From contig CAZXDS010000218.1 of NCBI GenBank assembly GCA_964639525.1, positions 1-5,374 of the forward strand: a stretch of DNA of 5,374 nt, given 5' to 3'. Shown here piece after piece: positions 1 through 5,374 of the stretch. How positions within the stretch are numbered: position 1 is the first letter of the stretch; every line of letters starts with the position of its first letter. The translations under genes were made by a program, and so were the position numbers. The notes below the pieces were generated by a model that was not told where the DNA came from, ran no database searches, and was given only the letters and a program-made list of their open reading frames with translations. The stretch is from CAZXDS01 sp964639525 (lineage in GTDB: Bacteria > Bacteroidota > Ignavibacteria > Ignavibacteriales > Melioribacteraceae).

Positions 1-29
1 TACCGCGGGTTCGAATCCCGCCCTCTCCG
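1..29 (+). tRNA. 3' part of a tRNA, probably tRNA-Ser (5' end outside the window)
   Basis: Only the T arm and the 3' acceptor strand are present. The T stem GCGGG (5-9) pairs exactly with CCCGC (17-21) around the standard loop TTCGAAT (10-16). The acceptor strand CCTCTCC (22-28) is followed by the discriminator base G29. A GGAGAGG/CCTCTCC acceptor stem with G73 is usual for bacterial tRNA-Ser, and bases 1-4 could be the end of its long variable arm. The anticodon is not visible, so the serine call is inferred from acceptor-stem identity. The CCA tail is not encoded, since the sequence after G29 is CAA, so it would be added after transcription. The gene points toward the convergent TPR gene. 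Confidence 0.8.
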
Positions 30-114
30 CAATTAGTGTTGTATCTCAATAATGCTTTCCAATGTTTAATTTGCAAACCCATAGTACTTTAAATTATACC
101 ATTATTTCTAATAT

Positions 115-165
115 TAAAAAACACCGACAATACCGGCTAAAACAAAATTGGGAAGTGATTTTGTT
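115..165 (-). terminator. possible weak terminator after the TPR gene
   Basis: Reading the - strand downstream of the TPR stop codon there are two small hairpins. The first has an 8-bp AT-rich stem, AACAAAAT (141-148) against ATTTTGTT (158-165), and overlaps the stop codon; a short T run follows it on the - strand. The second is a short GC stem, CCG/CGG, within about 121-137, followed on the - strand by six T residues. Neither is strong alone. The rest of 30-163 shows no gene. The tRNA and the TPR gene converge here, so a terminator is expected, but the prediction is weak. Confidence 0.3.
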
Positions 166-1675
166 ATAACTTTTTGTTGAATTTTCTCAGTTTTCTTTTC
201 AAATTCATAATTCTAACCGAAAGGTCTTCTTCATTTTCATACTCATCGTTCTCTTCCGCTAAATCCAAATATTCATTTGATTTTTGATAATTCATTTTGA
301 GATAATAATATTCGGCAAATAATAATTTGGAATAAGGAATAACCCAACTTCCCTTTTCAAAATCTTCTTTCTTTATCTTTAACAATACAGCAAAAGCCGA
401 ATTAAAAGAATCATTTTTAATAAAGGCATCTGCAAGATAAACTCTCGCAGTGTTCTTTAATTCCCCATCAGAAAAATTACTTATTGAATTTTGTAATGAA
501 TCAATTATTGCTTTGTAATTACCCGCTCTCAAATTATTTTCCGTTATAATCAATTTTTGTCTATCCTTACTCAGCCAACTGTCAAACAATTCCATACTCA
601 TCTTTTTTGCATATTTATCAAGTTCAATATCTTCATTTCCCTGCCCTGCCAAAAGAAGTTCGTGTTTCGATTCCAATTTGTCATTTAAAAAATAATATGA
701 AATTGCCATGCGGTAATGAGCAATTCCTGTAAAATCAAGACTGTTCGCATCATTTAAAAATCTATTGAAATAAATTAATGCTGTCTTAAACCGGTTCTTA
801 AAATAATAAATATTACCAAGTTGAAAATTTATTAGTGCATTCGTCTGTGAAAATTGTTTGTATTTATGATTGGATATTTTTTTTAGTAACTTTTCTGCGA
901 AATCAAGCTTATGAGATTTTATGAGCACTACACATTTTTCATAATTGAATATTAAGTTTTGCGGATATTTTTCAGTCAGTTCATTTAGTAATGCCAGAGA
1001 ACTGTCATGCTCTGCAATATAATCTGCGTATATCTGAGAAAGTTGAAAGCCAGCTTCACTTTTCATAAACTTTCCGCGCCGGTACGCTATACCCATATTT
1101 TTTAAACCTTTCTCTTTGTCGGCATCCAGTCCGGCAATTGCAATTGCCCATTTAAATTTGTCCGGAACAAAACTTAAAACATAATTAAAAAGTCCAATGC
1201 CGTAATAGGCATCGTAATATGTTGAGTCTATATCAAGAGTTTCCTCAAATTCAGATACTGCGTTTCTACTGCTAAACAAAGCGCTAATACTTTTATCTTG
1301 AAATATTTGTCCCAATGCACGCAGAGTATAAATTTGCCCAAGTAGAAAATGGGTGTTAGCTTCGTTGCCTTGTTCATCTAATAAAGTTTCGGTTTTTTCT
1401 AAGGCTAATTGAGAATATTTTTCAAAGATTATTCGTTCTGTTTCATCTCTACTACCGAGATAATACCATAAATGGAGTTGGGAAAGATAATGATAGCCTG
1501 CTGGACTTTTGGGGAAGTATTTTATATAATTAAAGAAAAGTGAGTCAGCTTTTTTCAATTGGAATTTATATGATGCCTCAATCCCCTTTTGAATTATTGA
1601 AAAATTATTATTGCTTTGTGCCCGAGTAAAATTCAAAATAAAAAATAAACATAGAATTAAAATCTTTTTAATCAC
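164..1675 (-). CDS. exported tetratricopeptide-repeat (TPR) protein of unknown function
   Basis: This 503-residue protein begins with a signal peptide: MIKK, a hydrophobic stretch at residues 5-15, then TRA-Q with likely cleavage after Ala19. It is therefore probably periplasmic or envelope-associated; there is no lipobox. The rest is helical with TPR-like helix pairs, clearest near residues 26-59, 105-160, 283-316, 408-440 and 450-475. These have the spacing of Ala, Gly, Tyr and Leu residues typical of TPRs, which usually hold protein partners. The block at 155-210 (DAYYGIGLFNYVLSF, then a Gly-rich turn and a GKF-x-EA-F helix) resembles the TPR39/IML2-like arrangement, but I am unsure of that. 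The C-terminus is strongly basic (KRKLRKFNKKL). The start codon is GTG, six bases after the pyrG stop, with no clear Shine-Dalgarno site. Translation may depend on coupling to pyrG. No enzymatic motif is visible and the partner is unknown. Confidence 0.85.
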   Translation of the reverse strand: MIKKILILCLFFILNFTRAQSNNNFSIIQKGIEASYKFQLKKADSLFFNYIKYFPKSPAGYHYLSQLHLWYYLGSRDETERIIFEKYSQLALEKTETLLDEQGNEANTHFLLGQIYTLRALGQIFQDKSISALFSSRNAVSEFEETLDIDSTYYDAYYGIGLFNYVLSFVPDKFKWAIAIAGLDADKEKGLKNMGIAYRRGKFMKSEAGFQLSQIYADYIAEHDSSLALLNELTEKYPQNLIFNYEKCVVLIKSHKLDFAEKLLKKISNHKYKQFSQTNALINFQLGNIYYFKNRFKTALIYFNRFLNDANSLDFTGIAHYRMAISYYFLNDKLESKHELLLAGQGNEDIELDKYAKKMSMELFDSWLSKDRQKLIITENNLRAGNYKAIIDSLQNSISNFSDGELKNTARVYLADAFIKNDSFNSAFAVLLKIKKEDFEKGSWVIPYSKLLFAEYYYLKMNYQKSNEYLDLAEENDEYENEEDLSVRIMNLKRKLRKFNKKL

Positions 1676-1681
1676 AACAAT

Positions 1682-3301
1682 CTATTTGTTTTTCGAAAAC
1701 TCAACTGCTGCCGCAACAAAATCCCTAAATAGCGGATGTGCTTTTGTGGCACGTGATTTAAGTTCAGGATGAAATTGACAGCCCAAAAACCACGGATGGT
1801 TTTCCAATTCCACCATTTCCACAAGCTCATTATCAGGAGAAATACCGCTTATAATCAACCCGTTTTCAACCAACTGATTTCTGAATTTATTATTCACTTC
1901 ATATCTGTGACGATGCCGCTCCGAAATTTTTTCGCGTTTGTACGCTTTTTTTGCAGCAGTTCCTTTTGCAACAACACAAGGATAAGCTCCAAGCCGCATT
2001 GATGCGCCTTTAACTTTCACTTTTTTCTGTTCGGGCATTAAATCAATTACACTTGAACGATTATTAACAAATTCAGAACTGTTAGCATTTTTTATACCGC
2101 AAACATTTCTCGCATATTCAATAACTGCACACTGCATCCCAAGACAAATTCCAAAAAATGGCAGATTGTTTTCACGTGCATATTTTATTGTGGAAATTTT
2201 ACCTTCTATTCCCCTTTCACCAAATCCGCCGGGAACGAGCAAACCATCAACATCCGTTAAATATTTCTCGGCACCGTTTTTTTCTACCTCTTCCGCACTA
2301 AAATATTTCACGTTTACTTTTACGCTGTTTTCCGCACCGGCATGAATAAATGCTTCCGAAATACTTTTGTAGGCATCCTGCACTTCAGTATATTTGCCGC
2401 AGAGCCCGATTGTTATTGTGCCTTCGGGGTTTTTAATTCGGTTTACAAATTTTTCCCAATTATCCATATCAACGTGCATATCGGGTAATTTCAATTTTTT
2501 CAATATAAGCTTGTCCATTGCCTGCTCACTTAAAACAAGCGGCACTTCATAAATGGTAGGAACATCAAATGCCGAAATAACGGAATGTGTTGACACATTA
2601 CAAAATGAAGCAATCTTTTGCCTTATTTCAATCGACAGCGGTTTTACCGAACGACACACAAGAATATTCGGCTGAATGCCAAGTGAAAGTAATTCTTTTA
2701 CACTGTGCTGAGTCGGTTTTGTTTTCATTTCTCCTGCGGCGGAGATATAAGGAACAAGCGTAACATGAATACTTATTGCATTTTTCCTTCCCAAATCGTG
2801 TATAAGCTGACGAATCGATTCCATAAACGGCAGACTCTCAATATCACCGACTGTTCCGCCTATTTCGGTAATTATAAAATCATATTTGTTCTGCTCTTCA
2901 AGAATACGCATTCGTCTTTTTATTTCATTAGTGATATGAGGAATAACCTGCACGGTTGCTCCAAGATAATCGCCGCGGCGCTCTTTAGATATAACTTCGT
3001 AATAAACTTGTCCGGTAGTTGTGTTGTTGTCCTTTGTCATATCTACATTAAGAAAACGTTCATAATGCCCTAAATCAAGATCTGTTTCCGAACCGTCATC
3101 AGTAACATAAACCTCGCCGTGTTGAAACGGACTCATTGTACCGGGATCTACGTTTATGTACGGATCAAATTTTTGAATTGTAACACTGTAACCCCGCTGC
3201 TTTAGTAATAGTCCAAGTGCCGAACCTGTTATACCTTTACCAAGTGAGGATACAACGCCTCCTGTAATGAAGATATACTTTACTTTTCTTTTAAACTTCA
3301 T
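1682..3301 (-). CDS. pyrG: CTP synthase (glutamine-hydrolysing)
   Basis: CTP synthase makes CTP from UTP, ATP and glutamine in the cytoplasm, the last step of de novo pyrimidine nucleotide synthesis. The product is 539 residues from the ATG at 3301, close to the 545 of E. coli PyrG. The N-terminal amidoligase domain has the P-loop SSLGKGI (residues 18-24), the DDGSETDLDLGHYERF block with the Mg-binding Asp at 69, and EIGGTVGDIES with Glu146. The C-terminal class I glutamine amidotransferase domain has GGFGERG, the nucleophile Cys386 in FFGICLGMQ, and His511/Glu513 in CQFHPELKSR, so all expected catalytic residues are present. The frame stays open to a TTG at 3340, which would add 13 residues. 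I prefer the ATG because the family's conserved sequence (KYIFITGGVVSSLGKG) begins eight residues after it. The Shine-Dalgarno site is poor; the leader is A-rich. The exported TPR gene follows after six bases, so the two probably share a transcript. Confidence 0.97.
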   Translation of the reverse strand: MKFKRKVKYIFITGGVVSSLGKGITGSALGLLLKQRGYSVTIQKFDPYINVDPGTMSPFQHGEVYVTDDGSETDLDLGHYERFLNVDMTKDNNTTTGQVYYEVISKERRGDYLGATVQVIPHITNEIKRRMRILEEQNKYDFIITEIGGTVGDIESLPFMESIRQLIHDLGRKNAISIHVTLVPYISAAGEMKTKPTQHSVKELLSLGIQPNILVCRSVKPLSIEIRQKIASFCNVSTHSVISAFDVPTIYEVPLVLSEQAMDKLILKKLKLPDMHVDMDNWEKFVNRIKNPEGTITIGLCGKYTEVQDAYKSISEAFIHAGAENSVKVNVKYFSAEEVEKNGAEKYLTDVDGLLVPGGFGERGIEGKISTIKYARENNLPFFGICLGMQCAVIEYARNVCGIKNANSSEFVNNRSSVIDLMPEQKKVKVKGASMRLGAYPCVVAKGTAAKKAYKREKISERHRHRYEVNNKFRNQLVENGLIISGISPDNELVEMVELENHPWFLGCQFHPELKSRATKAHPLFRDFVAAAVEFSKNK

Positions 3302-3337
3302 AATTTCTTTGCTTTTTGGTTGGTCGTTTACGGAATA

Positions 3338-3345
3338 CAAAAATA
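3338..3345 (-). promoter_or_regulatory. candidate -7 promoter element for pyrG
   Basis: On the - strand these bases read TATTTTTG, an exact match to the TAnnTTTG -7 element of Bacteroidetes sigma-A promoters. Transcription would start near 3330 and leave a leader of about 30 bases before the pyrG ATG. It would also exclude the upstream TTG start at 3340. The partner -33 element is poor: TTTT where TTTG is expected. The region is so T-rich that a chance match is likely, and the promoter type used by this lineage is not certain. Confidence 0.25.
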
Positions 3346-3390
3346 ATAAAATATTGTTTATTTCCTAAAAGAAAGGGGAAATATTTTTCT

Positions 3391-3424
3391 CAATTAGCGA
3401 AACAAATCGTTGCACGGCTAATTG
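3391..3424. repeat. inverted repeat with 8-bp arms upstream of pyrG
   Basis: CAATTAGC (3391-3398) and GCTAATTG (3417-3424) are perfect reverse complements separated by 18 bases. The structure lies about 90 bases upstream of the pyrG ATG in the long gene-free stretch 3302-3652. It could be a regulator binding site or, if transcription starts further upstream, a leader hairpin. No T run follows it closely in either direction, so it does not look like a terminator. Its function is unknown. Confidence 0.5.
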
Positions 3425-3567
3425 TAATTTTCAAACCGGGAAATGCTTGATTTTTTTAGTGTAAAAAAAAGGGAATTAAAAAAACATAAAGTTGATTCAT
3501 TAGGAAAAATCAGCTTTTCACAAAATATAGTACAAATTACTACTTATTGTTTCCTTTCAAAAATTGC

Positions 3568-3603
3568 AGCCCAATTTCAATCAATTTGAAATTGGGCTTT
3601 TTT
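3568..3603. terminator. strong intrinsic terminator hairpin between the peptidase gene and pyrG
   Basis: AGCCCAATTTCAA (3568-3580) pairs perfectly over 13 bp with TTGAAATTGGGCT (3586-3598) around a 5-base loop. On the + strand the stem runs straight into a T run (3598-3603). On the - strand the stem is followed by GCAA and then five T residues (3565-3561). It lies 54 bases downstream of the peptidase/sorting-domain stop codon, so its expected job is to end that - strand transcript before pyrG. The better T tract is on the + strand, so it may act in both directions. The remainder of the gene-free stretch 3302-3652 is AT-rich with several homopolymer runs and no open frame I would call a gene. 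Confidence 0.8.
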
Positions 3604-3652
3604 ACTTGCTGTTTATTTCAAGAGCACCTGTCCGCCGGAGTTATAAAATTAA

Positions 3653-4372
3653 CTAACGAAGGAGGAGCATCTTTTTTACTTCTGAATAATTTTGCAAGTT
3701 TCCGCTTGTTGTTAATCTGTAAATGTATAAACCGCTTGGCAGGCTGCCGGAGGCAGATTCGGCATTAAAATCAACCGAATATTTTCCAACACTTAAATTT
3801 GTGTTCACCAACTCTTTTACTTTTTGCCCCAGTGAATTGTAAATCGCTAAATTTACTTGAGCATCTTTCGGTATTTGGAATTCTATTTTTGTACTCGGGT
3901 TAAACGGATTGGGGTAATTTGTGAATAATTTATATGTAGTAATGCTTGCATCATCCGAACCTGCTGAAATTTTCCAAAAGTAATTTGTATTACCCGTTAC
4001 TGATACTGTACTTGAATAATTCGAGTAATTACTTCCTTTGTCAACAGCACTTATTCTATATTCAATTGTATAATGTGGGTCAAATCTATGTGGAGGTGTT
4101 ACTGTAGCGTCAGTCCAAGAAGAAGTTGAAGATGAAACCGTTGCTACTGTTGCCCAGCCTGTTTCACCAACGACCCTTTTGTCAATTTTATATGAATAAA
4201 TATCTTTTTCGGGATTAGCTGCCCAAGTTAATTTTGGATGATTATTGTACCAAACCGCTTGTAAATTTTCCGGAGCTGAAGGTGCGACATCAATAAATGT
4301 ACTGCCTCCTATATTACCCAAATCTGAATATCGCGGAGTTTCAAGACCGTGTGAATTTTTTAGATTATCCCA
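3653..4372 (-). CDS. C-terminal part of the frameshifted peptidase: fibronectin type III domain plus T9SS sorting domain
   Basis: This frame has no credible start of its own; its first possible start is a TTG at 4321 without a ribosome binding site. It reads on upstream through WDNLKNSHGLETPRYSDLGN, directly continuing the peptidase frame that ends at 4360. It encodes a fibronectin type III-like beta domain (about 95 residues from APSAPENLQAVWY, with LTW and YRISAVD), then a linker. After that comes a T9SS type A sorting domain of about 89 residues: TNYPNPFNPSTKIEFQIP, IYNSLGQKVKEL, LPSGLYIYRL and a final KKMLLLR before the TAG stop. Such domains direct a protein already exported by Sec across the outer membrane, where they are usually removed and the cargo released or anchored. 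As it stands, this half would lack a signal peptide and could not be exported. The sorting domain contains the extra residues ESASGS, encoded by a GC-rich palindrome. Confidence 0.85.
   Translation of the reverse strand, partial: WDNLKNSHGLETPRYSDLGNIGGSTFIDVAPSAPENLQAVWYNNHPKLTWAANPEKDIYSYKIDKRVVGETGWATVATVSSSTSSWTDATVTPPHRFDPHYTIEYRISAVDKGSNYSNYSSTVSVTGNTNYFWKISAGSDDASITTYKLFTNYPNPFNPSTKIEFQIPKDAQVNLAIYNSLGQKVKELVNTNLSVGKYSVDFNAESASGSLPSGLYIYRLTTSGNLQNYSEVKKMLLLR
3738..3756. repeat. GC-rich palindromic element inside the sorting-domain coding sequence
   Basis: Three alternating arms, GGCAG (3738-3742), CTGCC (3744-3748) and GGCAG (3752-3756), give two overlapping hairpins; CTGCC-GGA-GGCAG is a 13-base palindrome with a 3-base loop. 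It is much richer in GC than the AT-rich sequence around it. It keeps the reading frame and encodes part of ASGSLPS in the loop just before the conserved LPSGLYIYRL. It may be a short dispersed repeat that inserted in frame, but one copy cannot show this. Confidence 0.45.
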
Positions 4373-5220
4373 ATAAAAATTTCTTCGATTGAACTCTTTC
4401 CGTTACCGTCAATATCCGGATTAGTTAAATTATTGCCTACTATAGTTTGAAGGTTGACTGCGTTAAAAATATGATAATCAAATTCACCATGATGATATAT
4501 ATTTCCTTCATAAACGTCATTTTCTTGGGCATCGGCACCATCAGGATTAATATCATCCGCATTGCCGGCACCTTCACTAATCTTGCATGCTGTAACTATA
4601 ACTGATTTTACATTATGCAAATAATTTATAAACCCGCCGGAATTACATTGCTGCATAAAAACAACTCTTTTACTGTATTGTAAGTCGTCCGCATAACGAG
4701 CAAATTGACCGGCTGTAATATAAAAGCCATCCATTAAACACAATATTGAGCAGTTCCCTATCGTACCGCCATGGTCAAATGTGTAAACAAAAAGAAAATC
4801 ATCACTTGTCATTTGGGGTATACCTAAACTCGCGTTGCCGTTCTTTAACCCCTCAAATAGCTCACAAACACTTGTCAGAGTAGCGGGAAAATCTGTGATG
4901 TCACCGGTAAGTTCATCAAAATTAAATTGTGGTTGATAGCGACTATAATCACTTTGATAATCTGTGCCATCACCGTAAAGCACAAAAATATTTTGATTTT
5001 CAAAGCCAAGCTTGTACAAAGTTTCCCACATCAGGTAAGTATCGTTCCAAAATGAGTCGTATATACCTTGAGCGTTAGGTCCGCCCCAAGTTTTATGGGG
5101 GCATAGTGAACTTCCGTCGGGCGTTTCACCCGTAATTATTATCGCGTAGTTTTTTGCTGAAATATTAGTTACATTTAGAATTGACAGCAGTATTAACACT
5201 ATAAAAAATAACTTTTTCAT
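4360..5220 (-). CDS. exported legumain-like (clan CD, C13-type) cysteine peptidase, N-terminal part of a frameshifted gene
   Basis: The 286-residue product starts with a signal peptide (MKK, hydrophobic residues 4-16, likely cleavage after SA at 22). The peptidase domain begins YAIIITGE at 25-32. It has a hydrophobic strand ending in the catalytic-type His, VYTFDHGG (His150), and a second strand ending in the nucleophile-type Cys, VVFMQQCNSGG (Cys192). This His-Gly/Cys-x-Ser-Gly pattern and the early W-x-D and VLYGDG segments match legumain-type C13 peptidases; gingipains and caspases are more distant relatives. Substrate preference cannot be read from sequence. Near the end, DIDGNGKSSIEE (269-280) fits a calcium-binding EF-hand or dockerin-like loop with Asp1, Asp3, Asn5, Ser9 and Glu12. 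The frame then ends early at TAA (4360-4362), before the expected continuation WDNLKNSHG, which is in the next frame. The full protein would be about 522 residues. The ATG is supported by AAGGAGA six bases upstream. Confidence 0.85.
   Translation of the reverse strand: MKKLFFIVLILLSILNVTNISAKNYAIIITGETPDGSSLCPHKTWGGPNAQGIYDSFWNDTYLMWETLYKLGFENQNIFVLYGDGTDYQSDYSRYQPQFNFDELTGDITDFPATLTSVCELFEGLKNGNASLGIPQMTSDDFLFVYTFDHGGTIGNCSILCLMDGFYITAGQFARYADDLQYSKRVVFMQQCNSGGFINYLHNVKSVIVTACKISEGAGNADDINPDGADAQENDVYEGNIYHHGEFDYHIFNAVNLQTIVGNNLTNPDIDGNGKSSIEEIFIGII
4366..4380 (-). other. single-base frame break in the peptidase gene
   Basis: On the - strand the frame reads ATT TTT ATT GGG ATA ATC TAA and stops. 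Adding one T (ATT TTT ATT TGG GAT AAT CTA) gives IFIWDNL and joins the peptidase to the fibronectin and sorting domains without another stop. The break lies beside a run of five T residues. The joined gene would span 3653-5220. This is either a real one-base deletion, a sequencing or assembly error, or a -1 ribosomal shift; TTTTATT is not a canonical slippery heptamer. Confidence 0.85.
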
Positions 5221-5225
5221 AAACT

Positions 5226-5232
5226 TCTCCTT
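5226..5232 (-). promoter_or_regulatory. Shine-Dalgarno site of the peptidase gene
   Basis: The - strand reads AAGGAGA with six bases between GGAG and the ATG at 5220. It is the only strong ribosome binding site in the window and fixes the peptidase start. pyrG and the TPR gene have none comparable. Confidence 0.8.
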
Positions 5233-5268
5233 AAATTTTTTAAAGAAAATTGATTAATTTTGAAGTTA

Positions 5269-5374
5269 TTATCCTGCTGGTTTTAAGCGGATATAACCTC
5301 GATAATTTGTTTCTGTTACTTTAGCGGGCAGCAGAGCATTTGTATCCGGTTTATCCGCTGTTATTAAATTTGTC
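5269..5374 (-). CDS. C-terminal end of an unidentified gene (5' end outside the window)
   Basis: An open frame enters from the right edge and ends with a double stop, TAA TAA (5271-5266). Thirty-four residues are visible, including TADKPDTNALLPAKVTE and the ending YRGYIRLKPAG. The composition looks like real protein rather than chance frame, and the + strand has stops here. It lies 48 bases upstream of the peptidase ATG on the same strand, so both could be in one transcript. I see no terminator in the gap. I do not recognise the family. Confidence 0.55.
   Translation of the reverse strand, partial: TNLITADKPDTNALLPAKVTETNYRGYIRLKPAG

Noticed and set aside
30..114. Attachment site or integrated element next to the tRNA
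   Set aside because: No integrase gene and no repeated copy of the tRNA 3' end are present in the window.
1769..2002. 77-codon open frame on the + strand
   Set aside because: It lies wholly antisense to the conserved glutaminase domain of pyrG and has low-complexity Phe/Ser-rich composition, so it is a shadow frame.
2705..3073. 122-codon open frame on the + strand
   Set aside because: It is antisense to the conserved amidoligase domain of pyrG and shows no protein-family features.
3302..3340. Thirteen-residue N-terminal extension of pyrG from a TTG at 3340
   Set aside because: The ATG at 3301 gives the normal family N-terminus and length, and the extension has no ribosome binding site.
3440..3490. 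Runs of T and A (such as tttttttag and gtaaaaaaaag) as a promoter or repeat array
   Set aside because: They are ordinary homopolymer runs in an AT-rich gap, with no consistent period or paired -35/-10 elements.
3547..3768. 73-codon open frame on the + strand
   Set aside because: It runs through the terminator hairpin and the antisense of the T9SS sorting domain; no ribosome binding site or family resemblance.
4366..4380. Programmed -1 ribosomal frameshifting as the main explanation of the split peptidase
   Set aside because: TTTTATT does not fit the X-XXY-YYZ slippery pattern well, and I see no strong downstream hairpin or upstream Shine-Dalgarno-like stimulator. A lost T is simpler.

Overview
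The window looks like a piece of an AT-rich genome from the Ignavibacteria/Chlorobi side of the Bacteroidota. The best evidence is the C-terminal sorting domain at 3653-3920: its NYPNPFNPSTKIEF and LPSGLYIYRL blocks are typical of cargo of the type IX secretion system (T9SS) in Ignavibacteriales and relatives. A signal peptide ending in RAQ and mostly weak Shine-Dalgarno sites agree with this. The lineage call is an inference from motifs.

Layout, left to right. Bases 1-29 are the 3' end of a tRNA on the + strand, most likely tRNA-Ser. Every protein gene I can support lies on the - strand and reads right to left. At the right edge (5269-5374) is the C-terminal end of an unidentified gene that enters from outside. 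After 48 bases comes an exported legumain-like (clan CD) cysteine peptidase with a good ribosome binding site (4360-5220). Its reading frame breaks near 4372. The rest of the same protein, a fibronectin type III domain and the T9SS sorting domain, continues one frame over to 3653. A perfect 13-bp hairpin at 3568-3598 separates this unit from the next. A gene-free stretch of about 350 bases (3302-3652) then leads into pyrG (CTP synthase, 1682-3301). Six bases after pyrG stops, an exported 503-residue tetratricopeptide (TPR) protein begins (164-1675), probably in the same transcript.

The genes do not form one obvious pathway. pyrG is housekeeping nucleotide metabolism. The TPR protein is probably envelope-associated and tied to pyrG by transcription rather than by known function. 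The peptidase unit is a secreted or surface-anchored protease. Its single-base frame break is the most interesting point in the window: it is either a recently broken gene, an assembly error, or, less likely, recoding. I found no clearly new multi-gene system, CRISPR array, insertion sequence or phage gene.
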